Assembly (NCBI GenBank): GCA_933207985.1
Contig: OW240914.1
Span: 292,063,712-292,127,711, forward strand
DNA: 64,000 bases
Source: Pelobates cultripes
Taxonomy: Eukaryota; Chordata; Amphibia; Anura; Pelobatidae
Direction of reading: 5' to 3'
Shown piece after piece: positions 11,307 to 24,013 of this stretch (the stretch's first letter is position 1; each line of letters starts with the position of its first letter). The position numbers and the translations under genes were made by a program. The notes under the pieces are model-generated. The model ran no database searches and was not told the DNA's origin. It worked only from the letters and a program-made list of their open reading frames with translations.

Positions 11307-14300
11307 ATGTCAGCGGTTTGGAACTATTTCAAAGTTTCTGATAAAGACATCAAATTTGCAGTCTGCAGTCTTTGTTCAGCTGAAATTTCAAGAGGAAGTA
11401 CAGTGCAGAGGCACTTTTCCACAACAGCCTTGATACACCACCAGAAAACACGACATCCAATTCAGCATGAAGAGTACAGAAAAGCAATGTTCGTAGAGGA
11501 GCCGGACGGCTAAGGGGATCACGGTTCTCTACCAACTACTGCTTACCTCCACCCCATGCACACCCTCAAAATACATGTCCTGATGGGAACAAGCCACAGG
11601 ATGCACGCTTACGGATCCACAATGGGACAAAATACACATCCTAGCGCACCAAGGCACCATTAGCACCAAAGTGCAGGAGCTCAACTATAAACTTATTGTT
11701 AATTGGTACCGGACCCCTGTCCAACTGCATCACATGAACAGTGAACACTCTCAGGCGTGCTGGAGATGCGGTTCGGAGCTGCATATCTGGTGGTCGTGCT
11801 CAAAAATAGGGCCTTACTGGTAACTCCAAGATTACCGAAATACTGGACTCGGACCTGCCCTTCCAGCACCTGTTACATCACACGACATGCTTCTTTAAAT
11901 GTACAAGCGCTCCCTCACAAGACACCTACTGAACGCAGCTAAATCCCTCATCCCGCTTAAATGGCGCACAGCGGATCTACCGACCATCGAACAATGGATG
12001 GATAGGGTCAAAGAACTATACAGCATGGAAACTCTCATGCCTGCATTGCACGGCACCTCAGAGAAATGCGCCGAAACATGGGCCCCCTGATACGCATACA
12101 TGGCGCAAAATGCACCACGAGGAGTCCAGAGGCCATTGCCCACCGGAGGAGAAGAGTAAGAAGAGACTGTGTCCCCCCCCCCCCCTCCAGAAAGGGCTGG
12201 GTCAGTTGATCTAGCCACTCATGTGCTGGTGGAGATGGCCGGGAATGGGCAGGCCCGACGGGTCTATCCTGATGCGGGACACTGTTAGGCTAAGAGTGGC
12301 GGCGCAGGAGATCCCACAACCCCTTTTTTTTCTCTCTCTCTCCCTCTTCTCTCTTACCTTCTCTTTCTCCCTTCCATTCTCGCTCTCTCTCCTGTTCCTT
12401 GCCCCTCCCCCCACGTGCCCGGGACTGTGCCTGAGCCTCTTCGACTGGACTAAGAAACGATAACCGGCGACTGCGTCGCTTGACCAGCCCACACAACCAC
12501 GACAAACAGCGTGACAGAAGCCAGACCCACGTATAAACAACCTGACACACCCTAAGACTGACCTGCTCACTGGACGTTCCTGCTCTACACATGACACCCT
12601 TGAGTGTCTTAAGCTCAGGCATCGAGGCGGGAGGTTGGGCCCTCATACGTGCCACGGTTTTCCCTGTGGCTATGTTACCCTATTCCGCATCCAAAATCGG
12701 GACAGTGCCTCTGGAGTAGACGCACAAGCAGATTTAGCAGGCAAAGCCACTGAGCTATCACCGTCCAATAGCGGTCTTTCCACCGTACCCCTCATGTGGG
12801 GGAGACTCACCGTACTCTAAGCTAGCTGGCACAGTACGTGGCCTTAACTGGCCCAGGGGGGTGGAGGGATGGTTAAGGCGGGATGCGGATCACACCTGAC
12901 TCCCCCAACATACCTGTAGCTATGAGTTTCCGAGAGTTCCCCACCCAACTACATGACGAGACAGGAACTACCTACCATGGTGATGTCACCGACATCAATT
13001 TGCAACATCGAGAGTATCTCTGCACCACTGTAACAAACCTTAGGCTAGATAGTGGGCCCACTACATGGCTGTTAATTATAAACATGTTACCGTTGAAATA
13101 CTGTTGCGAACTTGCAAATCTACTTATTGTGAGCTTTTTTTTCATACTCAACTGTTAAAAACAAAAATAAAGATTGTAAAAAAACCAAACAAAAACAAAA
13201 GTATAGAAAAGCAACAATGCTTAAAAGTACCCCAACTACTAGCACACCAACACCATCTGTCACCACAGTCTTTGAAAAGACTAAGAAATTTGCAAACTAT
13301 AGTGCCAAAGCACAAGGTATTACAGAGGAAATAATGGAATTTCTTGCCTTCGATGAACAGCCATTCTCTGTCGTAGAAGACATAGGATTTCGTAAGCTTA
13401 TACAACACATTGAGCCTCATTACACACTGCCAAGCAGATGTTATTTTGCAGAAACCGGTCTACCTGAAAAGTTTGACCGGGTTTCAAAATGAGCTCATGA
13501 CCACAGACATCCCAGCTCTAAGTTTTACCACTGACATTTGGAGCTCAGACGTAAGTCCTACTAGAATGCTCAGCTTAACAGACGCGGATTTTAAATTGCA
13601 AACAATTTTGCTTCAGGCACAAGAGTTTGTTTGGGTCACATACTGCAGCAGCGATATCTGAGGCTTTAGTTACCATGCTTGAAACTTGGCACATTGACAA
13701 GTCTAAAGTACATCCGATTGTCTGAGATAATGCATGGAACATGGTAAAGGCTATGGAGGACAGTGACCTTAATAGCATACTGTGCATGGCACACACTCTG
13801 CAGTTGGCTGTGAATGAAGGAGTGCTGAGTCAGCATACCGTATATAACCGCATCAGGGAGAAAAATTGTGGGTCACTTTAAGCATTCTCCGCTTGCTTAT
13901 TTCCGATTACAAGCTTTGCAAGTACAGTCTGGCCACCCAAACGAATGCAGTAAGATATAGCCACTCGCTGGAACAGCACGTACTATATGTTAGAAAGACT
14001 TGAACAAAAGCGAGTCTTAGCTGCGTACATGGCAGATTACGAACTGACAGCAACGTTCAGTGCACATCAGTGTATGCTAATTGAAAATATTGTCTCTTCT
14101 TGCTCCATTTGAACAGTTAACCAAGGAAATAAACTCAACTAATGCATCTGTTGCTGAAGTTATTCCCTTGATTGCAGCACTGAAGCGTCTGCTAGGAAAA
14201 GAGGTGCAAACAGACCATGGCGTCAAAATAGCTAAAAGCACTCTATTGGAGGCTGTTAAACGCTTTCAAGACACGGAGTCCAACCCCCTGTACAGCAATG

Positions 14301-14776
14301 CAACAGTACGAGATCCTCAATTTAAAGAACATTACTTTGACGTGGAGAAAAAGCATTGTGCATGGGAAATTATACAGGCACAGTTGAAAGTGATGGAAGC
14401 ATCTGGTGAAAGAGACTTGATGCACAGCACAGAACAAAGTGTGCCAGAGAAACGGTCACGACGTACAAGTGATAAGGAGCACATTCCCTTGCTTTCTGAC
14501 ATGTTTGACGAGATTCTACAGGAAAGCAGCACCCCAATCCACAACAAGTGCAGCTACAAAACAGATTTCTCGCTGAACTACCCATCGCCAGAAGTGACAA
14601 TCCCCTTGACTACTGGCGCATGAGCAAAGATCGCCTTTCATTGCTTGCACGCAGATAGCGAGAGACTATTCAGTGCAGCATCTCATGTTCTTGATGAGAA
14701 GAGGAACTGTCTCTCCTGTGAGAAAGCAGAGCAACTTTTGTTCTTGAAAAGAAACCTGCCACTTTTACTTAAATAG
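11307..14776 (+). pseudogene. hAT transposase, BED zinc finger type, broken
   Basis: Starts MSAVWNYFKVSDKD with a BED finger (CSLCSAEI...H..KTRH, 11307-11487). The frame is then split by the LINE at 11488-13200. It resumes as QCLKSTPTTST (13205-13492), with TTDIWSSDVSPT (catalytic RNase H-like strand, about 13525), a region with stops containing DNAWNMVKAMED and CMAHTLQLAVNEG (about 13725-13820), then 14081-14623. The C-terminal hATC dimerisation helix SERLFSAASHVLDEKRN is at about 14656-14710, in a shifted frame, ending FLKRNLPLLLK and a stop. Several stops and frameshifts make it dead even without the LINE. Domain order matches ZBED-like/hAT-Ac transposases. Confidence 0.88.
11488..13200 (+). 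mobile_element. 5'-truncated L1/Tx1-like LINE nested in the hAT
   Basis: Flanked by a 14-bp near-exact direct repeat (gta[c/t]agaaaagcaa, 11474-11487 and 13201-13214) with an A-rich 3' end (about 13165-13200), the hallmarks of target-primed insertion. It encodes the last part of an L1 ORF2: VNWYRTPVQLHHM, then a CCHC-like knuckle ACWRCGSELHIWWSC (about 11755-11800), then KIGPYW and a C-terminal tail with WMDRVKELYSMETLMP (about 11995-12040). No RT or endonuclease domain remains. A pyrimidine-rich tract lies at 12318-12400 in the 3' UTR. Confidence 0.85.
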
Positions 14777-15246
14777 AAAGCAGTCCAAGTTGTCATGTAT
14801 GTATTTATTTTATTTAATTAAAATTGTGTAGCCTGGCAAACATTTATTCTTGACTTGAGGCTATGTCCGTTTACAGTTTAAGGTTGGTTTTATAGCAGTT
14901 TCTTGCACTGTTGTTTTGTACAGTTTTCAAATAAACTGGAAATACGTTTATTGATATTAAATTAGTATCAACAATATGTTATTCTTCAGTCCTATATAAC
15001 AAACAGATTTAAAAAAAAAAAAAAAAGTTATTTTCTGTCCAATTTTGGTGTGTTACTTTCAATAAAAGTGTGGTTATTTTATTGGCTTGTAGCTTTTCAG
15101 ATTAGATTTATTAAATTCATTAAAAAGTCTAATATTAATAAAATTATAGAAAAAAAAAAAAAGCTATTTTAAAAGTATTTGGGCAATAAAGTCATCTTTG
15201 GTTTCCGGCCAAGGGCATCCAGAATTTTCACTTCGGTGCATCCCTA

Positions 15247-15254
15247 CATGGGAC
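15247..15254. repeat. 8-bp hAT target-site duplication, right copy
   Basis: Exact second copy of catgggac (see 9528-9535). Confidence 0.92.
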
Positions 15255-15955
15255 TTAACCTTGATTTTTATGTCTCTTACTTATCCACTGTTTGAAGGTT
15301 TGAAAGAAGCTTCTGATCTGCTGCTGACTCTTAAATGCCTCCTTTTGACTGCAGTGACTTCAGGAAAGCGTGTTTTGGAATTGCAGTCCTAGTCTACAGA
15401 GAGACCTTATACAGTCTTCTAACCAATCAGGATAGATCTGGGAATTGCCTTGGATTTTAGAAGAAAAATTAATTAATTATATAATTAATAAATTATCCAG
15501 GAATAGTAAATGCCTTAAAGATAATAATTGGTGTTGTAAAATTGTAAGTAAATTGAAAAATAAAAACTGGAAAAAATAACGAAAAACAGTTTTGGATTTT
15601 AGACCATCAGGTTATTTTATCCTTCCATCAATCAAGAAATCATCTTGCCTAACATTTATCAATCCTGTCTTTTCTAGACAAACCTTGGATGTAGCCAGAT
15701 TTTTGTTTAGTTATCTCAAACTAAGGCATGGAAAATCTATGAGAGTCTTCACAAATATTTTTTTTTTTATATCCATGGCAGTATAAACAAGTTTTTCCTT
15801 TAATATACAATTTGATCCTGTATCTAAAACAGAAGGGTATAGGATGGGGGTGTCCTATTTATAATTATATTTACTGTCTTAAGCAGCCAAGTAGGAGGGG
15901 CTTAACCCAGTAATGATGTTGCCAAGGATATATCCAGGAAAAGAAAATAAGGCAA
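15255..15955 (+). mobile_element. DIRS-like retrotransposon copy B, right part
   Basis: Directly after the hAT duplication the frame gives TWDLTLIFMSLTYPLFEGLK, then LLLTLKCLLLTAVTSGKRV and LELQS (15255-15390). This is the tyrosine recombinase core (WDL..VL..L..PPFE, LTLKT.FLLAITS.KRV.ELQALS), with its arginine box kept. Past 15400 the frame decays. The tail around 15840-15955 (ggatgggggtgtcc, gcagccaagtaggagggg) looks like element 3' sequence. The recombinase text on the two sides of the hAT is continuous in sense. Confidence 0.72.
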
Positions 15956-18900
15956 CTATGAATACATTTTCGTATTTTTAGGCGATTCGCTCATCACATC
16001 CTGCGCAAACTACCATCTCAATTTGGGAAGATCATGGCCGGGTCATAAACTGAGAAAAATCTAAACTATAGCTAGTTTCTGGGCATCTTCATACATACAG
16101 AATCAATGCATTGGTTTCTTCCAGTAGAGAAAAAAAAAAAAAGTTCTGTAAACTGCAATTCGTACACTGATGAAGGAATCATTTTGTTTCACAACAGTAG
16201 CAATGCAAGTTTGTCAGTAAGAATTCCTGCTACGAAGTAAGCAAAAACTAATTTCAAACTTCTGCTGAAGAGACACTGATTGGGTCTCACAGCATGCCTC
16301 CACGCCAATTGTGAACTTTGCTTGACTTCGTCAGTTTAATCAGCATGCATGATTCTCATCATTAGCAGATTAACTGGGTACTGATATTAGTAGAGGGTTT
16401 CCTTGTAGTTAAGGTTAGAGCTATGGGAAAGTAATGGAAAAACCCCTACTTAAAATTCCTGGTGTTTAATGGTTTCCACAGAAGGTAGGTTAAAGGTCTA
16501 CATGTCTGAAAGTTCTGCATTTTTTGTGCAATCTGGGGTTTATTTTATTTTAGTGATTAATGGTAATATTACTGACATTATATACAGTATTCTAACATAA
16601 AAATGTATGTGCAGAGAGAGCCTTTCTTCAATGCACCTGTGTTAAACAAAAATATACAACTGGATAAACCTGTCTAGACAGGCATTGTCATGCTTTGAAC
16701 CAGTGTGTCACTTTCACTTTCAACATGAGTTGAACTGTGGCCAACTGTTTCTTTAATATTTTGATTACATATGTAAAAATGTTGTCAGACCATTGTTTTC
16801 AATCAACCACTCTTGTGCAAGAAGAGGAAAATCTGCATTGGGCAGAGCTAAGCTGTATGTGAAAAGTACTCTAGGAAGCAAAGTGACAAACAGGCTCTAA
16901 TACCGCAACTCTATGTCAAATGTCAGAGGACAACTCTCCATATGGGGACATGCTTTAATAAAGCTAACCAAAATGACAGCTATTTTTATCTACAAAAGGA
17001 CTTTCATGAAAAAATAGCTTTTGATATCTTGTAACACATGTTCATAAGCTATAGCTCAGTGGGCAAAGGTTTAATAGATATAGCTATTTAGTTTAAATGA
17101 CACGAGTTTTGATGTTGGTTAAGTCTCCTCCTTAAGTCTGCTGGTGTTTTTTACCAGAAATACTACTGACGGCATCTAGTCTGCTGTGTAGAGCAGTGGG
17201 AAAAGCCTGTAATGCTGCAAACACACCACTGCAAAAAATAGTTTTTCAGCCAGTCACATAGAGAGGCTAGAGGAGACACACCCCCCCCCCCCATCAAAAA
17301 AAAAGTGTTACAACCACCACAGCGTTGCAAATAGCGTATAAACTATAAACATGTCAAAATATGTATAACTTACAGTATTGCATGCTTGTATAGCCATCTG
17401 CAACTCCTCACATCACTCACAGACACAGACAGCATTTTAAGGAGCCAATACAAACAAGAGACCAGAGAAAAGTTAAACTTTACAGTATTGTTTTCTTCTA
17501 TATACAAAGAATTACAGTACATAATCACAGAATGGGAAATATTCCCTTCCATTAGTGAGAAAATGCAAAAATAAAAAATAACTACTTACACAGAGAAATA
17601 AAACAGTTAAAAAAAACAAAAACAGTGAAAAATTAAAAAACAAAACACAAATCGAAAACTCAATGTGACATAAGAGTGTTTTTTACATCAATTGACAAAC
17701 AATAGCTGCCCCATCATCCCCTTATCACACAGGCAGCAAGATGAAGAAACGTTGCAGAAAGCTTCACTATTCCAGAGCCAGATATAGCACCATTGTATGT
17801 GGCGTTACAAACAAGATACTATACGGAGAATATGCATTTCCTCTCTGCTAAGGCCCTCTTGTCCGCATAACACATCAAATAGCACCAAATGATCTAATTC
17901 AGCTAATGTTTGTAAAAATCGAAAGACAAGATTTACTTTGAATAATGAATTTTCTGTTGCTTTGCCAAGTACTATTTACCGAGCACAATACAACAGCTTA
18001 CCAATACCTTCCATACTAGGATACACAATGCAGTTATTCGTGCATTTACTTTATGCTAGATTGTGATATATATAATAATAATAATAGTTTTTGTGTACTG
18101 CACAATTTACTCCATTCCTGAAATCTAGGCTTCACAGTAATGTAAGTATAATGAATCACCAATTGTCCTGCCCTGGCATTTTCAAGCTAAATTCTGATTT
18201 TCAAATAAATATTTTGAGGGATAAACTCCCCCCTCCCCCCAACTTGGTAACTCATCAAATAAAGTGACAGTATACCTATAGGAAACCCAGGAGGTACAGC
18301 TTTCTTTGTAGAATGCCCTGTAATAATTATAATAAAACGTGATAAAGTTATTACACAGTCACACAGCTAACCAGGTAAGAGGAAACTAAAGCATTACTTC
18401 CTCATCTAGAAACTCCAGCTGCCAGCCAATGAGGTGCCACGGCCACCTTCCCAGTGAGTCCCCACATGTGGAGGTCAGCTTATAGGTGAGTGAGACAGTG
18501 GATAATCTACTGTAATGTAGTGGCTGCATGAGAGTAATAGGAGTGTGATTGTCATCAGCAGTCACTCTAATATCAGTAACAGTACTGTACATGCTGGGAT
18601 CTCAGTAATCCCAGCATTTATTGTCTGTGAGCAATAGGGGTGTGATTGCCGACAGCCAATAACCTGGATCTGTTTTGGCTTTGGAAAAATATCTGTCTAT
18701 GTCACGATGGTTGCCATTTGTTGGCTGAGAGCTGTCAGCCACTGACAGTCATTCACTGCACAGAACTGACAGCCACCTCGTAACTCGTTTCGTGCTGGCT
18801 GATGACACCCCTGTGACGATGCCAGAGGTAGAGTTATAACTCTGGTGGTAGAGTGGTTAGCCTCTGTATTTGCAAAGTCTAACACTGCACATAGAGACTC

Positions 18901-21900
18901 CAGGCACCATGACCACATCAAATCAATGAAGTGGTCATTGTGCATAGGGTAAACTTTTAAAATAAAAAAATGGGCCACCTAGTTTATATTGTGTACATAA
19001 TTTGGGTCCGGATTATGAACCTTTACCTTAAAAGGACACTCCATAGCAGACTTATGACTCAGATTTTTGAATGCATTATAGACACCATTCATAAAAATAA
19101 AATAAAAAATAGAGAAAAAAACAAACCGAGGATCATTATGTTTCTATTCATTTCCCATAAACTCATACCGTGATACTTTTTAAAGGAAAACACAGACCAT
19201 GGTAAATACATAGCTCTAGAGCTTACGTCTTTCCTGTTCAAAATGAGTCATTGGAGAAAAGCTATGGTCTAATGGAAGGATGGGGTTTAGACAAAGCAAT
19301 ACATATGTATTTATGAAAAATAACCAAAAAAACAAAAATGACAATCGATATGACTCTTTCCACGGCGCCCTGATGCATTCTAGCACATTTTGTGTCAGTG
19401 GCATCCCTTTTTATCTAGATGTCCTACAAAAAAGAAAAAATATACAAAGAATACCTTCAATCGTCCTAGCACAGGCAGATACTAGATCTGAACCATTGGT
19501 CCCCCCCCCCCCACCTCATTTAGGTATACAATGTCACTCTATTTGATGTTAGAATATAACTTTTTGTTTATGCACTTGTTTGAAAAAACTGAATGGTTTT
19601 GCATCTGGCATGGCTTATTCTGTACCTGACTTTATCATGGATTATCTCTGCCTGTGATTAAAAGCTAGCGCTCAAATCGAAAAGCAGATGAGCTATTTGT
19701 TGGTGGAAAAAGCTGTAGCAAGAAAATTTTATTTTAAAAACTATTGAATTACATTTTAAATATAAAAAAATTAAAAACGTTCTGGATCAGCACTACACGC
19801 ACTGCGTATGTGTGTCAAGGCAATGAATCCAGTAATTTGCTCTTTATTCAATACACTTTTCCATGCAGTAAAGCGGTCACTGTGTAATTCTGATGCACAG
19901 CATTAAAGTGACTGTTAGTGCTTAGACTTTTTTGTGTGCTTTTCTATGTGCTTGCATCTGTGTATGTCCCAAGCTTCGACTAACTGTATGCAACTTTGTA
20001 TAGCGCTACCTTTTTGTCTGTACACTTGCCTTATTTAGTTATTCAGCAAAACTGAATTTGTAGTGAAGTGTAAAGGGAATTCCAAATTAATTGCAGGCCC
20101 AAAACAGAAAAAGTTTTGAAAAAGTTCCCTAATAACTATTGGCAATGCTTAAAATTTCCACTCACCCATTAGCTGTTGGCTAATGAAAATTCAGCCCAGG
20201 CAAGAAAAACTGTGCCACGGACTCTCCTGACTTGCTGCGACACTTTCAGGCCAGTCTAGTAGCAAAAGATTTAAAAGTAAACCCTGCTATTTGGCATAAA
20301 GTTAAAAAAAATTTCAGAATTTCCAGTTGAGTGAATAACCTCACTTGTGTGTCTCTAGAATTCAGCTCAATAAAAGGAAAAAACAAAAGCAAAACAGGAA
20401 ACAAAAATAAGTCTGATTGTGACTTATTTAGTGCTATGTCTATCAACATTCTTATTGACAACTTTTCAGTTAAAATACATAAATTTTTATATAACCTCAG
20501 CTAAAGGCAATTGTATAGAGTGAATTCTTTGCCTCTTATAAAAACGTTCTTACATGTATAGTATTTACTTTAACGTGCGACTTGGAGTCTGAGGCCTGTC
20601 ACCGCTACATAAAACAGTTTCCTGGATACAAACACACACATATCACATGTCATTTTTGTGACGAACGATTATTAGAACGCTGGACAGCACTTAAACCACG
20701 CTGTAAAAGAAATGAAAAATTATGCAGATTAAGGTAAAAACAAAGTTTTGTGTACTCAACTAAAGGGTTTGATTAGAAACTGAACAAAAATTTTTTTTTA
20801 AATAAAATGAAAAATCCTCAAGGCATCTAAAATGTTAAAAACAAGAAAAAAACTTATTAAAACACTATTTTTTTCCCCTTTAACAACCTACATTCTAGCT
20901 TCTGATCCAAACTCATTTATTCATAGCTAAGATATTAAAAATGTGCAGAAGGCCAGGGGATGATAATATGATATCTCACAACAGCAAGGCATTGGTACAG
21001 TCACCAATAACAAGATTCAGGAGATTTTATTTCAAATAAAATAGTAGTAATAGAAAAACAAACATTAAAACAGCAAGCACAGCTGCTTGTAGCACCATAA
21101 TCCCTCTTGGGATTGCTCAGATTCAGCAAAAGCAGGAGGGAGATTGCAGGTGGTAAGGGACTTGAGGAGGAATTTGGGTCTAAAATTAAGAAAGGCCTTT
21201 AAATGCTGATCCAGAAACTCTATTCTCAATACGCAAACCATAATAGTTTGGTCGTATGCAACAAAACAAAGCAGACACCACATGCCAGGTAAAACCTCTC
21301 AAATCCATGAAATGCACTTCAAAGACTCAACACATTCAGATCACACTTATCTCCAACTCAGGTAAAAATGAATCACGGCTTAATCGGATATACCACTTAA
21401 AATCCTTTCCTTTTGCTTGACCTTAACACAAAAGTATGGAGCAATGGATGTATAAAATGGCAGACTTTTATTCCTCTTTATCCACATGAGGTATTGGGAG
21501 CTCTGCAGAAGCCAAAGTTCTTCTGGAACTGTGCCGGCTGTGATGCGTACATTCTGTACATGTATAGTAAAACACCTACTAAGAAACATCTGTAGTTTAA
21601 AACAGTTTGTCAATGAAAGTGTTTTATGCTCCAATGCTAGACTCACACAGTGAGTCAGTCCTTGATTTCCTAAACATACACACAAACACAGCTCACAGCG
21701 TTTTGGACAGAAGTCACCAAGCAGTGATGGTGGCAGAAAAGTCTGTATTGTTGACAGGTTGATGCAATTCAGGAAGTCATATCAAGGCCTAATACTGCAG
21801 ACATTGTCCTCAACTGACTTAGGAATTAAAGTTTTAGTTTGGCATTGACAGGTAAGCTGTGGAGACATGATTTTTACTAGATGCCTCGCTAGCTTTTTTT

Positions 21901-22541
21901 TTTTTTTAGCAATTAAAAAAACAAACTAAAAACTAGTAGAATTCATTTTGTGTCATCATTAATAAAAGTAGCTCGGCATCATCATTCTCTCACACGCCTT
22001 TCAAGATTCGTTGGAAAGCCATTTTAGTGACAGAACAGTGACCAATAGTGCTCACCCCCTGGCACTTAAATTTAAAGCTCCCCAAAGCGTTCACATATTA
22101 CTACACTTCATTGTAATAAGGCACCTCTCTATTATATTAGTCACTAAACCCAGTGTTACAAGAATCTGCTGACCATAATATGCTGACTGAAGTGCCTTAT
22201 TGCTTCTGAATAGTGACTCCTTGTTAAGAGCATTGTCTTCCATCACTGAGTGAACAACCCCTGCATCCACATCAACACATTTTACTAAAAACCCATTGGA
22301 TGTTAGGGGCTCAGTGACAGCAAGCCTTGACTGCAAAAGGCTAGGGACATCTGAGGTGAGGGGGTGGGGGCAAGGGAGATTGTTTGCCCATATGCGATTT
22401 TGACATTTAGCTCTGCAGAGGATTTTCTTTATAGTGTAAAAATGTTACAGCCGTTCCCACACAATACTTGTGTATTCCAAATATAACATATCTCCCTTGG
22501 TTCAGCATAGTCTTTTCTCATTCTGCTCTACACTCCATCCT
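15956..22541 (-). other. NSD1: NSD1 3' UTR and downstream flank (boundary unresolved)
   Basis: This lies directly 3' of the NSD1 stop codon on the minus strand. It is AT-rich and has no long ORF and no recognisable protein in any frame. Several AATAAA hexamers exist on the minus strand (plus-strand tttatt at about 18615, 19843, 20916, 21022 and 21467), and I cannot choose among them. Mammalian NSD1 has a 3' UTR of several kilobases, so much of this may be transcribed. Minor content: a CAC/TAA-poor C run at 17280-17292, an ATA microsatellite near 18068-18088, a C run at 19501-19512 and one candidate MITE at 20038-20340. Confidence 0.5.
20038..20340. repeat. Candidate MITE with gttattcac-type ends
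   Basis: Left end gttattcagcaaaactgaa and right end ttcca-gttgagtgaataacc are imperfect inverted repeats of the same type as the element at 24391-24480. No coding content. No clear target duplication, so confidence is limited. Confidence 0.4.
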
Positions 22542-24013
22542 TCATTTATTTTCTTCAAGAGTGGCAAAGCAGGCAGATTCCTGTAATGGTCTGGGAAGGG
22601 CTGAAGGCCGGCAACTAGAAGAAATGTTCTGTCCAAGTAAAATAGGTGGGTCTTTTTCTGAAACAGAGGGGACTGAATGTTCTACAGGGCTAGTGGGTAT
22701 CTCTGTGGGGGTAGAAAGAGGAGACTCTTCTGCAGGACCTACAGGCTGGTCTTTTGCTTTGTGGGTGGAAGATGTTTCTGGCATGGACACAGACTCGTTA
22801 GGGATCTTAGGATGCTCTCTTTGGATTATATTTGAAGATTTCTGTATAGAATTTACAGGTTCCTCTAATGGGCTTACTGAGAGTAGCTTCTCCTTTGTGG
22901 TTGACCTTGCCTTGAGTGCTTCTGAAGGTTCTTGAGATGTTAGAGTGGATGATTTGTTTAGCAAGGTTTTAGGACAACCCCTTGCATCTATATTTGAAGG
23001 TTTACCTTTAGCATTTACTAGTCTTTCTTTTGAAGATGTGGAGCCTGGCCCTTGTTTCTGGCTTTTTTTTTTAGTCAATGATTTCAGTAAAGAAGGTTTA
23101 TTTATATTTTTTACTGGGGCAAGAGACAGTGGTGTTTTGGTTAACTGAAGAGTCGAGGAAGCAGCAGACTCACACTTGGTTTGTGTTTTGCTTTCATCAG
23201 ATAGCAAGGTTTTTCCACCCAAAGTCTGCTGCTTTACAGTCGAGGTCAACATTCCCTCCCCAGCTGTTGATTGGTGCTTTTCAGATGATGACAAAACAAT
23301 TTTTCCATTTGACAAAAGCGGCTTTCCTGAAGAGGATAGAAGCACCCTACCAAAAGGTAAAGAGTTCTTACGAACAGGTGCCAACATTACCTTCCCAGCA
23401 GGCAGATGGTTTTTACCAAAAGAAGCTAACAAAACCTTTCCAGAAGATAGGGATTTTTTCCCCAGAGTAGTCAAGAGTACTTTCCCAGAAGGTAAAGACT
23501 TTTGACCAGTAGAGGCCAGAAATAACTTCTTACCAGCTACAGAATTCTGACCAGATCCAAGAATTATTTTTCCAGCTGGCACAGATTTCTGCTCAGAGGA
23601 TCCCAAATTTGCCTTCCCAGTAGTTTTAGAGTTTGTACCAAGAGCCAGGACAACTTTCCCAGACCCCGAGGTGCTGGACACTGTTGGAGTTAGCAGCACT
23701 TTTTTTAACGAAGGATTTAACTTGTGAGAATCTGTGTTTTCCTTTGCATTGTCCACAGTTTCTTTCTTTGGGGAAGGACCTGCAGAATCACACTGCTCAC
23801 TAGAGGAGTTCTCATATTCTCGAATTTCTCCAGGTTCTAAGGGATGAGGTCCACATGGATCGTGCTCAGTGCAAGATAATCGTCCATCAAGTTTTGAGAT
23901 GAAGAGCATGCCCTCTCGGTGCTGCTTACAGAAGGAACTTGGACACATCTCACAGAAAGAAGCTGCCTCCTTCCTACAGATGTCACACTGATGCCATGGG
24001 CACTCCCATTTAC
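22542..24013 (-). CDS. NSD1: NSD1 exon 23: C5HCH module, repeat tail and stop
   Basis: Acceptor ttattctag at 24014; first two bases complete the glycine shared with exon 22. Begins [16 protein letters not shown] and continues [15 protein letters not shown] and [18 protein letters not shown], the zinc-binding C-terminal PHD/C5HCH module that is nearly identical in vertebrate NSD1. The remaining roughly 430 residues are low complexity: a 15-residue repeat array (see 23202-23660), then Ser/Thr/Pro/Lys-rich sequence ending [10 protein letters not shown] and TGA at 22544-22542. Mammalian NSD1 tails are likewise long, repetitive and poorly conserved. The exon continues leftward as 3' UTR. Confidence 0.95.

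Larger units (their letters stand above)
9536..15246 (+). mobile_element. hAT transposon (BED-finger type), carrying a nested LINE
   Basis: Left terminus tagggatgca and right terminus tgcatcccta are perfect 10-bp inverted repeats, flanked by exact 8-bp duplications catgggac. Subterminal sequence also mirrors (gccgaaa on the left, ttccggcc on the right). Total length is 5711 bp; subtracting the nested LINE leaves about 4.0 kb. The transposase remnant lies at 11307-14776. The 5' part (9640-9960) is CpG-rich and may have been the element promoter; it holds a perfect 14-bp hairpin (9701-9714 with 9725-9738). Another perfect 15-bp hairpin sits at 10861-10893. The element is inserted in the recombinase gene of DIRS copy B. 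Confidence 0.93.

Noticed and set aside
22468..22935. 155-codon plus-strand ORF
   Set aside because: It is antisense to NSD1 exon 23 and mirrors its low-complexity coding sequence.
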